A stretch of 64,000 nt of DNA from assembly GCF_021191705.1 (NCBI RefSeq), contig NZ_JAIWPU010000028.1, positions 1-64,000 on the forward strand, read 5' to 3'. This document shows positions 39,922 to 48,183 of this stretch, one piece after another. Under the pieces are notes generated by a model that saw nothing but the letters and a program-made list of their open reading frames with translations, ran no database searches and was not told the DNA's origin. Position 1 is the stretch's first letter. Each line of letters begins with the position of its first letter. The DNA comes from Proluteimonas flavola (GTDB lineage Bacteria > Pseudomonadota > Gammaproteobacteria > Xanthomonadales > Xanthomonadaceae). The translations under genes and the position numbers were made by a program.

Positions 39922-40988
39922 GCGCGGCGCCTCGCCGGTGTCGCGCGGGCACGCACCGCGTGGATCACCTTGAACGCGCCGCTGGAGGCGATCTCGTTGA
40001 CCTCGCTGAAACGCGAATCCAGCACTTCCTCGTAGGGCAGATGCCGGTTGGCGACCAGCCACAGCGCGCCGCCCGGCTTCAGCGCGGCCGCGGCGGCGCC
40101 GATGAACGCGCGCCCGATGTCGGGCCGGCCTTCGCGGCCGTGCGCATGGAACGGCGGATTGCTGACGATGAAATCGAAGCCCTGCGGTACGCCGGTGGTG
40201 ACGTCGTGCCAGTGGTAGGCGAGCGTCGCGCTCGCGCCGAGCGCGGCGAGGTTCTGGCGGGCCAGCGTCAGCGCGCGACCTTCGGCTTCGAAGACATCCA
40301 GCGCGGTGACGCCCTTGCAACGCTGCAAAAGCTCGGCCGAGAGATAGCCGTAGCCGGCGCCCAGATCGGCGCCGCGCCCGGCCAGCGTGGCCGGCAGGTG
40401 CGAGGCCAGCAGCGCGGACGCGGGATCGATGCGATCCCAGGCGAACACGCCGGGACGGCTGCGGAAGCGGCCGCCGAGCACGTCGCGCGGACGGTCCAGC
40501 GTGGCCCACGTCTCCACCAGCGCGGTGTCGACGGTGTCGCCGGCCTGCGCCCAGAACACGCGGCATTTGTGCTTCGACAGCGCGCCGATGTTGCCGGCGA
40601 GCCGGGCGAGATCGTCCTGCGCGGACTTCGCGCCCTCGTCGTTGGAGACGCTGGCCAGCACCCAGCCGCCCGGCGTCACCGCCTGCAGCGCGCGCGCCAG
40701 CACCGCGCGCGATTCGTCGCGCTGGCGCGGCGGCAACACGAGCACGAGCGGCTTGCGCGGCAGCGCGGCATCGCCATCGTCGCCGGGCAACACCTCGAGG
40801 CCGGCGCGCTGCAGGGCCACGTGCAGCGGCTTGAGGCTCTGTTCGCAGACCAGGCCCGGCCAGCGCCCGCCGGTGGTGGGTACGCCCGGACGCGCGCGCA
40901 GGAACAGCGCGCCATCGTCGGGCCAGGGGATCTGGCCGTGTTCGAGCGGCAGGAACAGGGCGTCGAGGGCGGGATCGGACTGCGACAA
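39918..40988 (-). CDS. rsmC: Class I methyltransferase, probable 16S rRNA m2G1207 methyltransferase
   Basis: A 356-residue SAM-dependent methyltransferase with a degenerate N-terminal half and an active C-terminal half, as in RsmC. The SAM motif is ADLGAGYGYLSAELLQ, and the catalytic NPPF motif appears as FDFIVSNPPFHAHGREGRPD, typical of guanine N2 methylation. The best start is a TTG at 40988 giving SQSDPALDALFLPLEHGQ; no good Shine-Dalgarno is visible. It is followed by rsuA with a four-base overlap. Both proteins act on 16S rRNA. The 208 bases upstream show no other gene. Confidence 0.85.
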   Translation of the reverse strand: MSQSDPALDALFLPLEHGQIPWPDDGALFLRARPGVPTTGGRWPGLVCEQSLKPLHVALQRAGLEVLPGDDGDAALPRKPLVLVLPPRQRDESRAVLARALQAVTPGGWVLASVSNDEGAKSAQDDLARLAGNIGALSKHKCRVFWAQAGDTVDTALVETWATLDRPRDVLGGRFRSRPGVFAWDRIDPASALLASHLPATLAGRGADLGAGYGYLSAELLQRCKGVTALDVFEAEGRALTLARQNLAALGASATLAYHWHDVTTGVPQGFDFIVSNPPFHAHGREGRPDIGRAFIGAAAAALKPGGALWLVANRHLPYEEVLDSRFSEVNEIASSGAFKVIHAVRARATPARRRA

Positions 40989-41196
40989 GGCGGATACGCA
41001 CGCGGGGAGATCGGGACGCGGATTCTAACCGGCCGCCTGCCGCGGCCGGTTCAGGACCCGCAGTCTGGAGACCGCACTGCGCGCGTTTCGACCTGTACAC
41101 GAAGGGACGCGCAATCGAATCCCAACGCGATCTTGAGCATTTGCGAACATCCGCGCGCGCAGGCTGCCAGTCCTGTCCAGTGATCAGGAGATTCCG

Positions 41197-41460
41197 ATGC
41201 GCGCACTGTTCGTCGGCGGTGTCATCGACAACAACGAACTCGATCTCGACCTCGAGGGCAGCGAACCGCCTACCCACTATCCGCCGGAAACCGGCAGCGG
41301 TCAGTCGCGCTATCGGCTGCACGCGATCGGCCGCAGCGGCGATGACGTCGCGTATGCGATCTATGGCGCGCCGGATGTGCCGACGGAAGAAGTCCAGCGC
41401 GTCAGCGGCGAGCGCGAGTACGCGCGGCGCTTCGACGCCACCGAGACTGCAGTCGACTGA
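41197..41460 (+). CDS. Small acidic hypothetical protein
   Basis: An 87-residue protein beginning MRALFVGGVIDNNELDLDLE, rich in Asp and Glu, with no membrane segment or signal peptide. AGGAG lies six bases before the ATG, which supports translation. I recognise no family. It is convergent with the anti-sigma gene, with three bases between their stops. Confidence 0.7.
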   Translation: MRALFVGGVIDNNELDLDLEGSEPPTHYPPETGSGQSRYRLHAIGRSGDDVAYAIYGAPDVPTEEVQRVSGEREYARRFDATETAVD

Positions 41461-41463
41461 GTC

Positions 41464-41889
41464 TCAAACGGCGCTCGGCGTGCGCGCTGCCAACGCCATG
41501 GCGCGACGCCATGGCAGGACAGAGACCGCCAGACAGGCCGCGGCGGCAAGCCCCCATTGCAGCGCCCTGTCGCCGACGGCCGATGCGATGGTCGTCGCCC
41601 ATACGCTGCCGTAGACGAACGCGCAGACCACCGCGCCGATCGCCATTGCAGCGACGAGTCCCCACACCAGCACCTGCTCACCGCGACTGCAGCTGGCCTC
41701 GCTGCTACGTGCGTGCGTCGCGGCGCGCGCAACGCCTGCTGCGAAATCAGAAGGTGGCGAAGACGACGGCAACGTGCGCAGCGCCTGCGCCAACAGCGCA
41801 TCGACCGGATCCCGCGGCGTGCCGCTCAGCGCGCGTTCCTGCACCTGCCAGCGGGCGTGGTCCGATTCGAAACCCGGTATCCGGTTCAT
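41464..41889 (-). CDS. Putative membrane anti-sigma factor
   Basis: A 141-residue protein with a cytoplasmic N-terminal part (about 1-75, including ARWQVQERALSG) and two membrane helices (about 78-97 VLVWGLVAAMAIGAVVCAFV and 108-125). Its ATG overlaps the sigma-factor stop by four bases (ATGA), the classic layout for an ECF sigma and its regulator. It has no clear zinc-binding HxxxCxxC motif and no periplasmic domain, so its sensing mode is unlike RseA. Function inferred mainly from context. Confidence 0.75.
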   Translation of the reverse strand: MNRIPGFESDHARWQVQERALSGTPRDPVDALLAQALRTLPSSSPPSDFAAGVARAATHARSSEASCSRGEQVLVWGLVAAMAIGAVVCAFVYGSVWATTIASAVGDRALQWGLAAAACLAVSVLPWRRAMALAARTPSAV

Positions 41890-42488
41890 GCGGCGAAGAC
41901 TCCCAAGCGGGGTTCCAGCAACCCGCGCAACAGCTTGCGGCTCCGGAACAGGTGACTCTTGATGGTGCCGTCGGCGAGCCCGGTGATGGCGGCGATCTCG
42001 CCGATCGGCAGTTCATCGAGGTGATAGAGCGTCAGCAGCGTGCGCTGCAGCGGCGGCAGGCGGTCGATCGCGGCATGCAGGCGCGCGGCCATCTCGTGGT
42101 CCGACGCCGCCTGTTCGAGATCGAAGCCATCGGCGACCCGTTCGGCCAGCGACAAGCCGTCGGCATCCTCGGGTACATCGGCCAGTGGAATGCGCCGGCG
42201 TTCGAGATGCCGCTTCGCCACCGAGTACGCGACCTGCGCGATCCACGACTTGAGTGCGCTGTCGCCCCGGTACTGGTGCAGCGCCCGGTGCACGCGCAGG
42301 AAGGTCTCCTGGCACAGCTCGCGGGTGTCTTCCGGGTGGCGGACCATGCGCTCGATCACGTGCCAGCACAGGCCCTGGTGCGTGCGCACCAGCCGCTCGA
42401 ACGCGCCCGGCACGCCTGACAGCACGTCGGCGACCAGGGCGTGGTCGGCGCGTCTCGCATCATCGGAGGTCGGTGCGTCAGGCGGCAT
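41886..42488 (-). CDS. ECF RNA polymerase sigma factor, RpoE-like
   Basis: A 200-residue sigma factor. Region 2 is clear (DVLSGVPGAFERLVRTHQGL, RELCQETFLRVHRALHQYRG, with the -10 binding SALKSWIAQVAYSVAKRHLE). Region 4 contains LPPLQRTLLTLYHLDELPIG and the helix-turn-helix AIAGLADGTIKSHLFRSRK-like segment. The ATG at 42488 was preferred to one 41 codons upstream on protein grounds. A promoter-like element ends only five bases before this ATG, so the mRNA may be leaderless. The same element occurs on the other strand in front of the divergent gene, suggesting that this sigma controls both. Confidence 0.92.
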   Translation of the reverse strand: MPPDAPTSDDARRADHALVADVLSGVPGAFERLVRTHQGLCWHVIERMVRHPEDTRELCQETFLRVHRALHQYRGDSALKSWIAQVAYSVAKRHLERRRIPLADVPEDADGLSLAERVADGFDLEQAASDHEMAARLHAAIDRLPPLQRTLLTLYHLDELPIGEIAAITGLADGTIKSHLFRSRKLLRGLLEPRLGVFAA

Positions 42489-42492
42489 TGCA

Positions 42493-42525
42493 GACAGGGA
42501 TACGCCGGGCGGGCCGGTGGTTGCA
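42493..42525 (-). promoter_or_regulatory. ECF-type promoter of the sigma/anti-sigma operon
   Basis: On the minus strand TGCAACC is followed by exactly 16 bases and then TATCCCTGTC. It matches the element at 42559-42591 on the plus strand at the same spacing. The AAC core at -35 is typical for ECF sigma factors. The downstream edge is five bases from the sigma ATG. Confidence 0.65.
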
Positions 42526-42558
42526 AGACAACCGGAGACACGGACAGGCGACGCCAGC

Positions 42559-42591
42559 TGCAACCGCCTGCGCGGTCGCCGCATCCCAGTC
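42559..42591 (+). promoter_or_regulatory. ECF-type promoter of the divergent membrane-protein gene
   Basis: TGCAACC, exactly 16 bases, then CATCCCAGTC. This repeats the element on the opposite strand at 42493-42525, with shared core TGCAACC-N16-YATCCCWGTC. Transcription would begin about 35 bases before the ATG at 42629. Confidence 0.65.
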
Positions 42592-42628
42592 TTCGAACCC
42601 CACACCTCCATCCAACGGAACCCGCCCC

Positions 42629-42955
42629 ATGGACTTCGCCATCCTGATCCCGGTCACCCTGTTCGTCTGCGTCCATCTCTCCATCAAGGCCGTCGTCGAT
42701 GCGCGTACGCGCCGGCAGATGGTCGCCGCCAACGGCTCGGAGGACATGCTCCGCTCGATCCTCGAAGGCGAGGAAACCCGGCGGCGCCAGGCCTCGCTGC
42801 GCTGGGGCACGATCCTCGTCGCGCTGGCGCTGGGCTTCGCCGGCATCGAGGCCTTCGGCTGGACCAAGCCGACCCCGGGCGTGTTCGCGCTGCTGCTGGG
42901 CGCCACCGGCATCGGCAATCTGGTCGCCTACGTGCTGGCGCGCCGCCTCGGTTGA
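42629..42955 (+). CDS. Small membrane protein, possible ECF-regulon member
   Basis: A 108-residue protein with an N-terminal helix (FAILIPVTLFVCVHLSIKAV), a charged cytoplasmic stretch (RTRRQMVAANGSEDMLRSIL, with EGEETRRRQ after it) and two C-terminal helices (LRWGTILVALALGFAGIEAF and VFALLLGATGIGNLVAYVLA). I do not recognise the family. It is divergent from the sigma factor and shares a matching promoter element with it, which suggests a role in the same envelope response. GGAA precedes the ATG. A protease gene follows after 45 bases. Confidence 0.75.
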   Translation: MDFAILIPVTLFVCVHLSIKAVVDARTRRQMVAANGSEDMLRSILEGEETRRRQASLRWGTILVALALGFAGIEAFGWTKPTPGVFALLLGATGIGNLVAYVLARRLG

Positions 42956-43000
42956 CCCCCATCCGGCCGCGCCCCGCGGCCGCATTCCTGGAAATCCGCC

Positions 43001-43969
43001 ATGCCCCGATACGCCTCCCGCGGTCGCGCCACGCCGCGCGCCCGCCCTGCACGATGCCTCGCGCTGGCCGCGCTGGCGCTGCTCGCCCCCTGCGCTGCCC
43101 AGGCAGCGCCGCCGCCCGGCGCCTGCGCGCTGGCGCAGGCCCCGCCCGGCCGCGCACTGGTCGATGTGCCCTTCGATGTCGTCGACGGCCGCATCTACGT
43201 GACGGCACGGGTGAACGACGCGGGGCCGTTCCGCTTCGCCGTCGACACCGGCGCCAGCGGCGTTGCCCGCGCCGATGCACGCCTGATCGAGGCCCTGGGC
43301 CTCGCGCGCGCGGGCAGCGTCGCCAATTCCGATGGCGTGCACACTGCGCAGGCCGACACGACCCGGCTGCGCGTCCTGGCGCTGGACGGCCTGCAGCGCC
43401 AGGACGTGGTCGCAATCACCCGCGACTACAACGCGCGCCAGTCGGAGGATGCGGCATTCGACGGCATCCTCGCGCGCGAATTCTTCGCCGACGGCCTGCT
43501 GGCGATCGACTTCCCGACGCGGCGCCTGAGCTTCCGGCGCGACGTCGCGCTGTCGTCCGCGCAGCCGGACACGCTGGCCTATGCGCGTCCGTTCCGCATC
43601 CCGGTGTCGATCGGCCCGATCGCTGCCGAGGCGCAACTCGACACCGGTGCGAACGTGAGTTTCGTGATGCCTGCCGCCCTGCACGCACGCGTCGCCGATG
43701 CACCGGTAACGGCGGACGGCCGGCTGACGCTGACGCACGGCGAAGTCGATGGCGCCCGCGCGCGCGTGGCCGGGCCGTTCCGGGTCGGCGGACTGTCGCT
43801 GGACGATGTCGAGGTCCGGGTGTCCTCAAGCTATCCCGAACTGGTCGTCGGCGCCCACGCGCTGCAGGACGCCGTCGTGCTGATCGACCAGCGCGCGCAG
43901 CGCGTGGCGATCTGCGATGGGGCATCGCCAGCCGAGGCAACCGGCGGCCGCCAGCACGACGGATCGTGA
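43001..43969 (+). CDS. Periplasmic retropepsin-like aspartyl protease with two DTGA motifs
   Basis: A 322-residue protein with a signal peptide (about 1-36, ending CAAQA). Two catalytic-type motifs occur in one chain, FAVDTGASGVARAD near residue 80 and QLDTGANVSFVMPA near 210, each in an aspartyl-protease-like fold. Two half-sites in one chain would allow a single-chain active site like pepsin instead of a homodimer. It may cleave an envelope protein; the substrate is unknown. It lies 45 bases after the small membrane gene and may share its ECF-type promoter. Confidence 0.8.
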   Translation: MPRYASRGRATPRARPARCLALAALALLAPCAAQAAPPPGACALAQAPPGRALVDVPFDVVDGRIYVTARVNDAGPFRFAVDTGASGVARADARLIEALGLARAGSVANSDGVHTAQADTTRLRVLALDGLQRQDVVAITRDYNARQSEDAAFDGILAREFFADGLLAIDFPTRRLSFRRDVALSSAQPDTLAYARPFRIPVSIGPIAAEAQLDTGANVSFVMPAALHARVADAPVTADGRLTLTHGEVDGARARVAGPFRVGGLSLDDVEVRVSSSYPELVVGAHALQDAVVLIDQRAQRVAICDGASPAEATGGRQHDGS

Positions 43970-43983
43970 CGGTCGGCGGCGGG

Positions 43984-46512
43984 TCAGTTCTGCAACGCCC
44001 GCAACGTCACCGACGGCGGCGCGTCGAGCACCTTGCGCGTTGCCCACAGTCCGGCCAGCAGCGTCATCAGCGTGCCGATGCCGCCACCCGCCGCGGCCAA
44101 CATCCAGTTCGGCGTCCACGGCAGATCGAAGACCTGCACCGCGACCACGCCGGCCAGTACCGACGCCGCGATCGCGGCCACCAGTCCCGCCAGCAGCCCG
44201 ATCGCCGCGAACTCCGACGCCTGCGCCAGCCGCAGCTGCGCCCGCTTGCCGCCGAGCACGCGCATCACCCCGCCTTCGAGCAGGCGCTCGTCCTGGCTGG
44301 CGCTGACTGCCGCCAGCAGCACCAGCACGCCTGCGGCGAGCGAGAACCAGAACACCACCTGCACCACCGTCGACACCTGGTCGGCGGTGCTGCGCACCTG
44401 GGTCAGCACCGCGTCGATGTCGACCACCGACAGGTTCGGGAACTGCTGCACCAGATCGGCGGTGAAGCGTGGCGTGTCGGGCGGTACCCGGACCGCGGTG
44501 ATGTGGCTGGCCGGATAGCCATCGAGCGCGCCGGGCGAGGCGACGACGAAGAAGTTCGGCCGGAAGCTTTCCCATTCGATGCTGCGCAAGCTGGTGATCG
44601 GCGCTTCGAAACGCTGGCCGGCGATGTCGAAGACGATGCGGTCGCCGAGCTGCCAGCCGAGATCCTTGGCGAAGCCTTCCTCGACCGAGATCTCCGGCGT
44701 CGCCGGCGCGGACTCGCCCCAGAAGATACCGGCCGTCACGCGATTGTCGTCGCGCAGGTCGCGCTGCATCGAGAGGTTGAACTCGCGCTCGGCACGGCGC
44801 TGCGCCTGCCGGTCCTGCGCCTCGTCGCCGCTGCGGCCGGCGTAGTCCTCGCCGCGCACGGGTTCGCCGTTCCGCTCGACCAGACGCGCGCGGATCATCG
44901 GAAACAGCACCGGCGCATCGACGCCCTGATCGGCGATGAAGGCGCGCACCGGATCGAGCTGGTCGGGCTGTACGTTGATGATGAAGCGGTTCGGTGCGTC
45001 CTGGCCGATGGCGAGCTGCCAGCGGTCGAGCAGATCGGTGCGCACGAAGGTCAGCAGCAGCAACGCCATCAGGCCGAGCCCGAGCGCGGTGACCTGGGCG
45101 ACGCTGGTGCCCGCGCGCCGGCTCACATTGGCCAGGCCGTAACGCAGGCTGCCGTGCAGCCGCGACCGCAGCGCGCGCACCAGCAGGATCAGGCCCCAGG
45201 CCAGCAGCGCGAGTACCGCGAACGTCGCGGCGATACCCGCGAGCATCGCGCCCCCCAGCGTCGCCGAACCGGCCTTCCACCACAGCAGTGCGGCGAGGCC
45301 GACGAAACCGGCGCCGCCCACCAGCCAGGCGCTCGGCTCGAAACCACCGAGGTCGCGCCGCAGCACGCGCAGGGCCGGTACGCGACGCAGCGCGAGCACC
45401 GGCGGCGCGCCGAAAGCCATCAGCACGACGAGGCCGACGCCGTAGCCCTGCAGCGCCGGCATCAGCCCGGCGGACGGGATCGACAGGCCCAGCAACGATT
45501 CCAGCCAGCGGCCGATGCCCCACTGCAGGCCGAAGGCGATGGCCACGCCCAGGGTGCAGGCGATCACGCCGAGCAGCAGCAGTTCGCCGACATGGATGCC
45601 GACCAGCGTGCGCTGCTGCGCGCCCATGCAGCGCATGACCGCGACGGATGTGAGATGCCGCGCCGAATGCTGGCGCGCCGCCATCGCGACGGCAACCGCG
45701 GCGAGGATCACCGACACCAGCGCGGCGAGGCCGAGGAAGCGGCCGGCGCGGTCGAGCGAGGAACGCACTTCCGGGCGCGCATCGCCGATGGTTTCCACCC
45801 GCTGGCCGCGGCCGATGTTCGCGCGTGCGGCCGTGACAAACCCGTCGACGGCATTCGCGTCGCCGGCGATCACCAGGCGATAGCGGATGCGGCTGCCCGG
45901 CTGGATCAGGCCGGTGGCCTCGAGATCGGACAGGTGCAGGAAGACCTTCGGCGCGACATTGAAGTAATCGATCGACGCATCCGGTTCCTGCAGCACCAGC
46001 GCGGTCAGGCGGAAGCTGCGGTCGCCGAGGAACACGGTGTCGCCGACCGCCGCGCCCAGCGTGTCGGCGCCGGCGCGGCTCATCCACGCAGTGCCGGATT
46101 CGGGTACGGCCTCGGCATCGCGTTCGACGCCGTCGGCGCCGGCGATGCGGAAGCTGCCGCGCAGCGGGAAGCCGTCGCCGAGCGCGCGCACGTCGCCCAG
46201 TTGCAGGGTCGCGGCATCGCCCGCGCCGACGCGGATCATACTGTCGAGTTCGATCGTATCGACCGATTCGAGACCCGGCGCATTGGACGCATCGCGGATC
46301 GCGCCTGCGATCGGCGCATCACCGCCCACCACCGCGTCGCCGCCGAGCAGGCGGTTGGCCTCGATCGCCAGCGCGCGTTCGGCGCGATCGGTGACGAAGC
46401 CGACCGCGGTCACCGCGACCACGGCCAGCACCAGCGCCGCGAACAGGATGCGGATGTCGCCGGCGGCAAAATCGCGGCGCAGTTGGCGCCACGCGAGCGC
46501 GGCGGTCCTCAT
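43984..46512 (-). CDS. ybbP: ABC transporter permease, YbbP type
   Basis: An 842-residue FtsX-superfamily permease with about ten membrane helices: one N-terminal (RILFAALVLAVVAVTAVGFV), a group of four near residues 240-420, a further helix after RRAGTSVAQVTALGLGLMAL, and the C-terminal three. Large periplasmic domains lie between. It is the partner of YbbA, whose stop its ATG overlaps by four bases. The E. coli pair lies beside tesA in the same divergent order as here. The transported or released substrate is not known; a role in lipid or lipoprotein handling is suggested for the family. Confidence 0.92.
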   Translation of the reverse strand: MRTAALAWRQLRRDFAAGDIRILFAALVLAVVAVTAVGFVTDRAERALAIEANRLLGGDAVVGGDAPIAGAIRDASNAPGLESVDTIELDSMIRVGAGDAATLQLGDVRALGDGFPLRGSFRIAGADGVERDAEAVPESGTAWMSRAGADTLGAAVGDTVFLGDRSFRLTALVLQEPDASIDYFNVAPKVFLHLSDLEATGLIQPGSRIRYRLVIAGDANAVDGFVTAARANIGRGQRVETIGDARPEVRSSLDRAGRFLGLAALVSVILAAVAVAMAARQHSARHLTSVAVMRCMGAQQRTLVGIHVGELLLLGVIACTLGVAIAFGLQWGIGRWLESLLGLSIPSAGLMPALQGYGVGLVVLMAFGAPPVLALRRVPALRVLRRDLGGFEPSAWLVGGAGFVGLAALLWWKAGSATLGGAMLAGIAATFAVLALLAWGLILLVRALRSRLHGSLRYGLANVSRRAGTSVAQVTALGLGLMALLLLTFVRTDLLDRWQLAIGQDAPNRFIINVQPDQLDPVRAFIADQGVDAPVLFPMIRARLVERNGEPVRGEDYAGRSGDEAQDRQAQRRAEREFNLSMQRDLRDDNRVTAGIFWGESAPATPEISVEEGFAKDLGWQLGDRIVFDIAGQRFEAPITSLRSIEWESFRPNFFVVASPGALDGYPASHITAVRVPPDTPRFTADLVQQFPNLSVVDIDAVLTQVRSTADQVSTVVQVVFWFSLAAGVLVLLAAVSASQDERLLEGGVMRVLGGKRAQLRLAQASEFAAIGLLAGLVAAIAASVLAGVVAVQVFDLPWTPNWMLAAAGGGIGTLMTLLAGLWATRKVLDAPPSVTLRALQN

Positions 46513-47237
46513 GCGGTCATCGCCTCGTCGGCGACCAGCCGGCCGCTGTCGATGCGCAGGCGACGCTTGCAGCGCTGCGCCAGATGATCGTCGTGGGTGA
46601 CCAGCACCAGGGTGGTGCCGGCGTCGGCATTGAGCGCGAACAGCAGTTCGATGATCGACTGGCCGGTCGCGGTGTCGAGGTTGCCGGTGGGCTCGTCGGC
46701 GAACAACAGCGACGGCCGGGTCACGAACGCGCGCGCCAGTGCCACGCGCTGCTGCTCGCCGCCCGAAAGCTGGCGCGGGTAATGGCCCAGACGCTCGCCC
46801 AGGCCCACGCGCGCGAGCACCTCGCGCGCCGGCCCGTCGACCTCGCGGTCGCCGCGCAGTTCCAGCGGCAGCATCACGTTCTCCAGCGCGGTCAGCGACG
46901 GCAGCAGTTGGAAGCTCTGGAACACGAAGCCGACCTTCTCGCCGCGCACCTTCGCGCGGCCGTCCTCGTCGAGCGTCGAGATCGGCGCGCCGTCGAGCAC
47001 CACGCTGCCGGTGCTCGGCGTATCCAGACCGGCGAGCAGCGACAGCAGCGTGCTCTTGCCCGAACCCGATGCGCCGACGATCGCGACAGTATCGCCATGG
47101 CCGACGCGGAACGCCACGTCCTGCAGGATCGTCAGATCGCCCGACGGCAACGCGACCCGCTTGCCCAGCCCGGCGACAGCGAGGGCATGGCCGGCCGCGC
47201 GCGCGGTTTCATCTTGCATGGGGGTGCCGTCGTGCAT
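46509..47237 (-). CDS. ybbA: ABC transporter ATP-binding protein, YbbA type
   Basis: A 242-residue ATPase with Walker A GASGSGKSTLLSLLAG, Q-loop FVFQSFQLLPSLTALENV, signature LSGGEQQRVALARAF, Walker B LLFADEPTGNLD and switch VTHDDHLAQR. AAAGGAT lies six bases before the chosen ATG; the frame is open upstream. It is divergent from tesA with 78 bases between and coupled to ybbP by an ATGA overlap. Confidence 0.93.
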   Translation of the reverse strand: MHDGTPMQDETARAAGHALAVAGLGKRVALPSGDLTILQDVAFRVGHGDTVAIVGASGSGKSTLLSLLAGLDTPSTGSVVLDGAPISTLDEDGRAKVRGEKVGFVFQSFQLLPSLTALENVMLPLELRGDREVDGPAREVLARVGLGERLGHYPRQLSGGEQQRVALARAFVTRPSLLFADEPTGNLDTATGQSIIELLFALNADAGTTLVLVTHDDHLAQRCKRRLRIDSGRLVADEAMTA

Positions 47238-47315
47238 AGATATCCTTTCGATGTTTCGAACCAGCCGCGCACGTCGCCAAGCAGCGGCGTCGCCGGACCG
47301 ACCGGAGATGTGGGA

Positions 47316-47999
47316 ATGACTGAGGGAACTGCGGCCGCGCGCCGCCGGATGCAAGCGCGGTGTGCGCGCTGGATGTTGGCGTGCCTGCTGGCCCTGCCTG
47401 TTCTAGCACAGGCGCAGGCGGCGTCGCCCGCAGTCGCGGCCGGCGGCGATGCGAGGACCATCCTGGTCATGGGTGATTCACTCTCCGCGGGCTACGGCAT
47501 GGCCGCCGGCGAAGGCTGGGTCTCGCTGCTGCAGCAGCGCCTGCAGCGCGATGCGCCGGGTTGGCGCGTGGTCAATGCGAGCATCTCGGGCGAGACCAGT
47601 GCGGGCGGCGCATCGCGGATCTCCGAGGCGGTGGTCCGCGAGCAGCCCGGCATCGTGATCATCGCGCTCGGTGCCAACGACGGCCTGCGCGGCCTGCCGC
47701 TGGCCGATGCGCGCCGCAACCTCGCGCGGATGATCGGCGCATCCCAGCACGTCGGCGCACGGGTGCTGCTGGTCGGCATGCGCATGCCGCCGAATCTGGG
47801 CGTCGACTACACGCGCGGCTTCGAGGACAACTACCGTCTGCTGGCGAAGACCTTCGACACCGCCCTGCTGCCGTTCCTGCTCGAGCCGATCGCCACCGAC
47901 CGCGCGAATTTCCAGGACGACAACCTGCACCCGACAGCTGCGGTGCAGGCGCAACTGCTCGACCATGTGTGGCCCGCCCTGCAGCCGCTGCTCGACTGA
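47316..47999 (+). CDS. tesA: Periplasmic SGNH/GDSL esterase (TesA / arylesterase family)
   Basis: A 227-residue lipase/thioesterase with the GDSL block VMGDSLSAGYGMAAGEGW (nucleophile Ser), the GxND block LGANDGLRGLP and the catalytic Asp-His block DDNLHPTAAV. A signal peptide is present (hydrophobic WMLACLLALPVLAQAQA), placing it in the periplasm as for E. coli TesA. The ATG at 47316 has GGAG eight bases upstream; an internal ATG 11 codons later also gives a good signal peptide. The 184 bases after it hold no gene. Confidence 0.92.
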   Translation: MTEGTAAARRRMQARCARWMLACLLALPVLAQAQAASPAVAAGGDARTILVMGDSLSAGYGMAAGEGWVSLLQQRLQRDAPGWRVVNASISGETSAGGASRISEAVVREQPGIVIIALGANDGLRGLPLADARRNLARMIGASQHVGARVLLVGMRMPPNLGVDYTRGFEDNYRLLAKTFDTALLPFLLEPIATDRANFQDDNLHPTAAVQAQLLDHVWPALQPLLD

Positions 48000-48183
48000 A
48001 ATGTGCGGGACCCCGGGTGGGGGCGAAATTTTCCCGCCACGTTCGCGGACGTCAATGCCACGTGATCGACACGGTACTGATGCCATCGCGGTGCAGGCCT
48101 GATCGACGGACCGGGTCCGCGGTTCCATGGATACGACAGAGGCGGCCGAAGAGCCGCTCTCCGTCCTGCGGGATCGCGGTTGA

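Noticed and set aside
42040-46587. A 1515-codon plus-strand open frame across the sigma factor, protease and ybbP regions
   Set aside because: It crosses several supported genes on both strands, shows no domain and has the composition of an antisense GC-rich frame.
48000-48183. Possible gene or regulatory element between tesA and the M23 gene
   Set aside because: No frame with coding character, hairpin with T-run or promoter pair could be supported.
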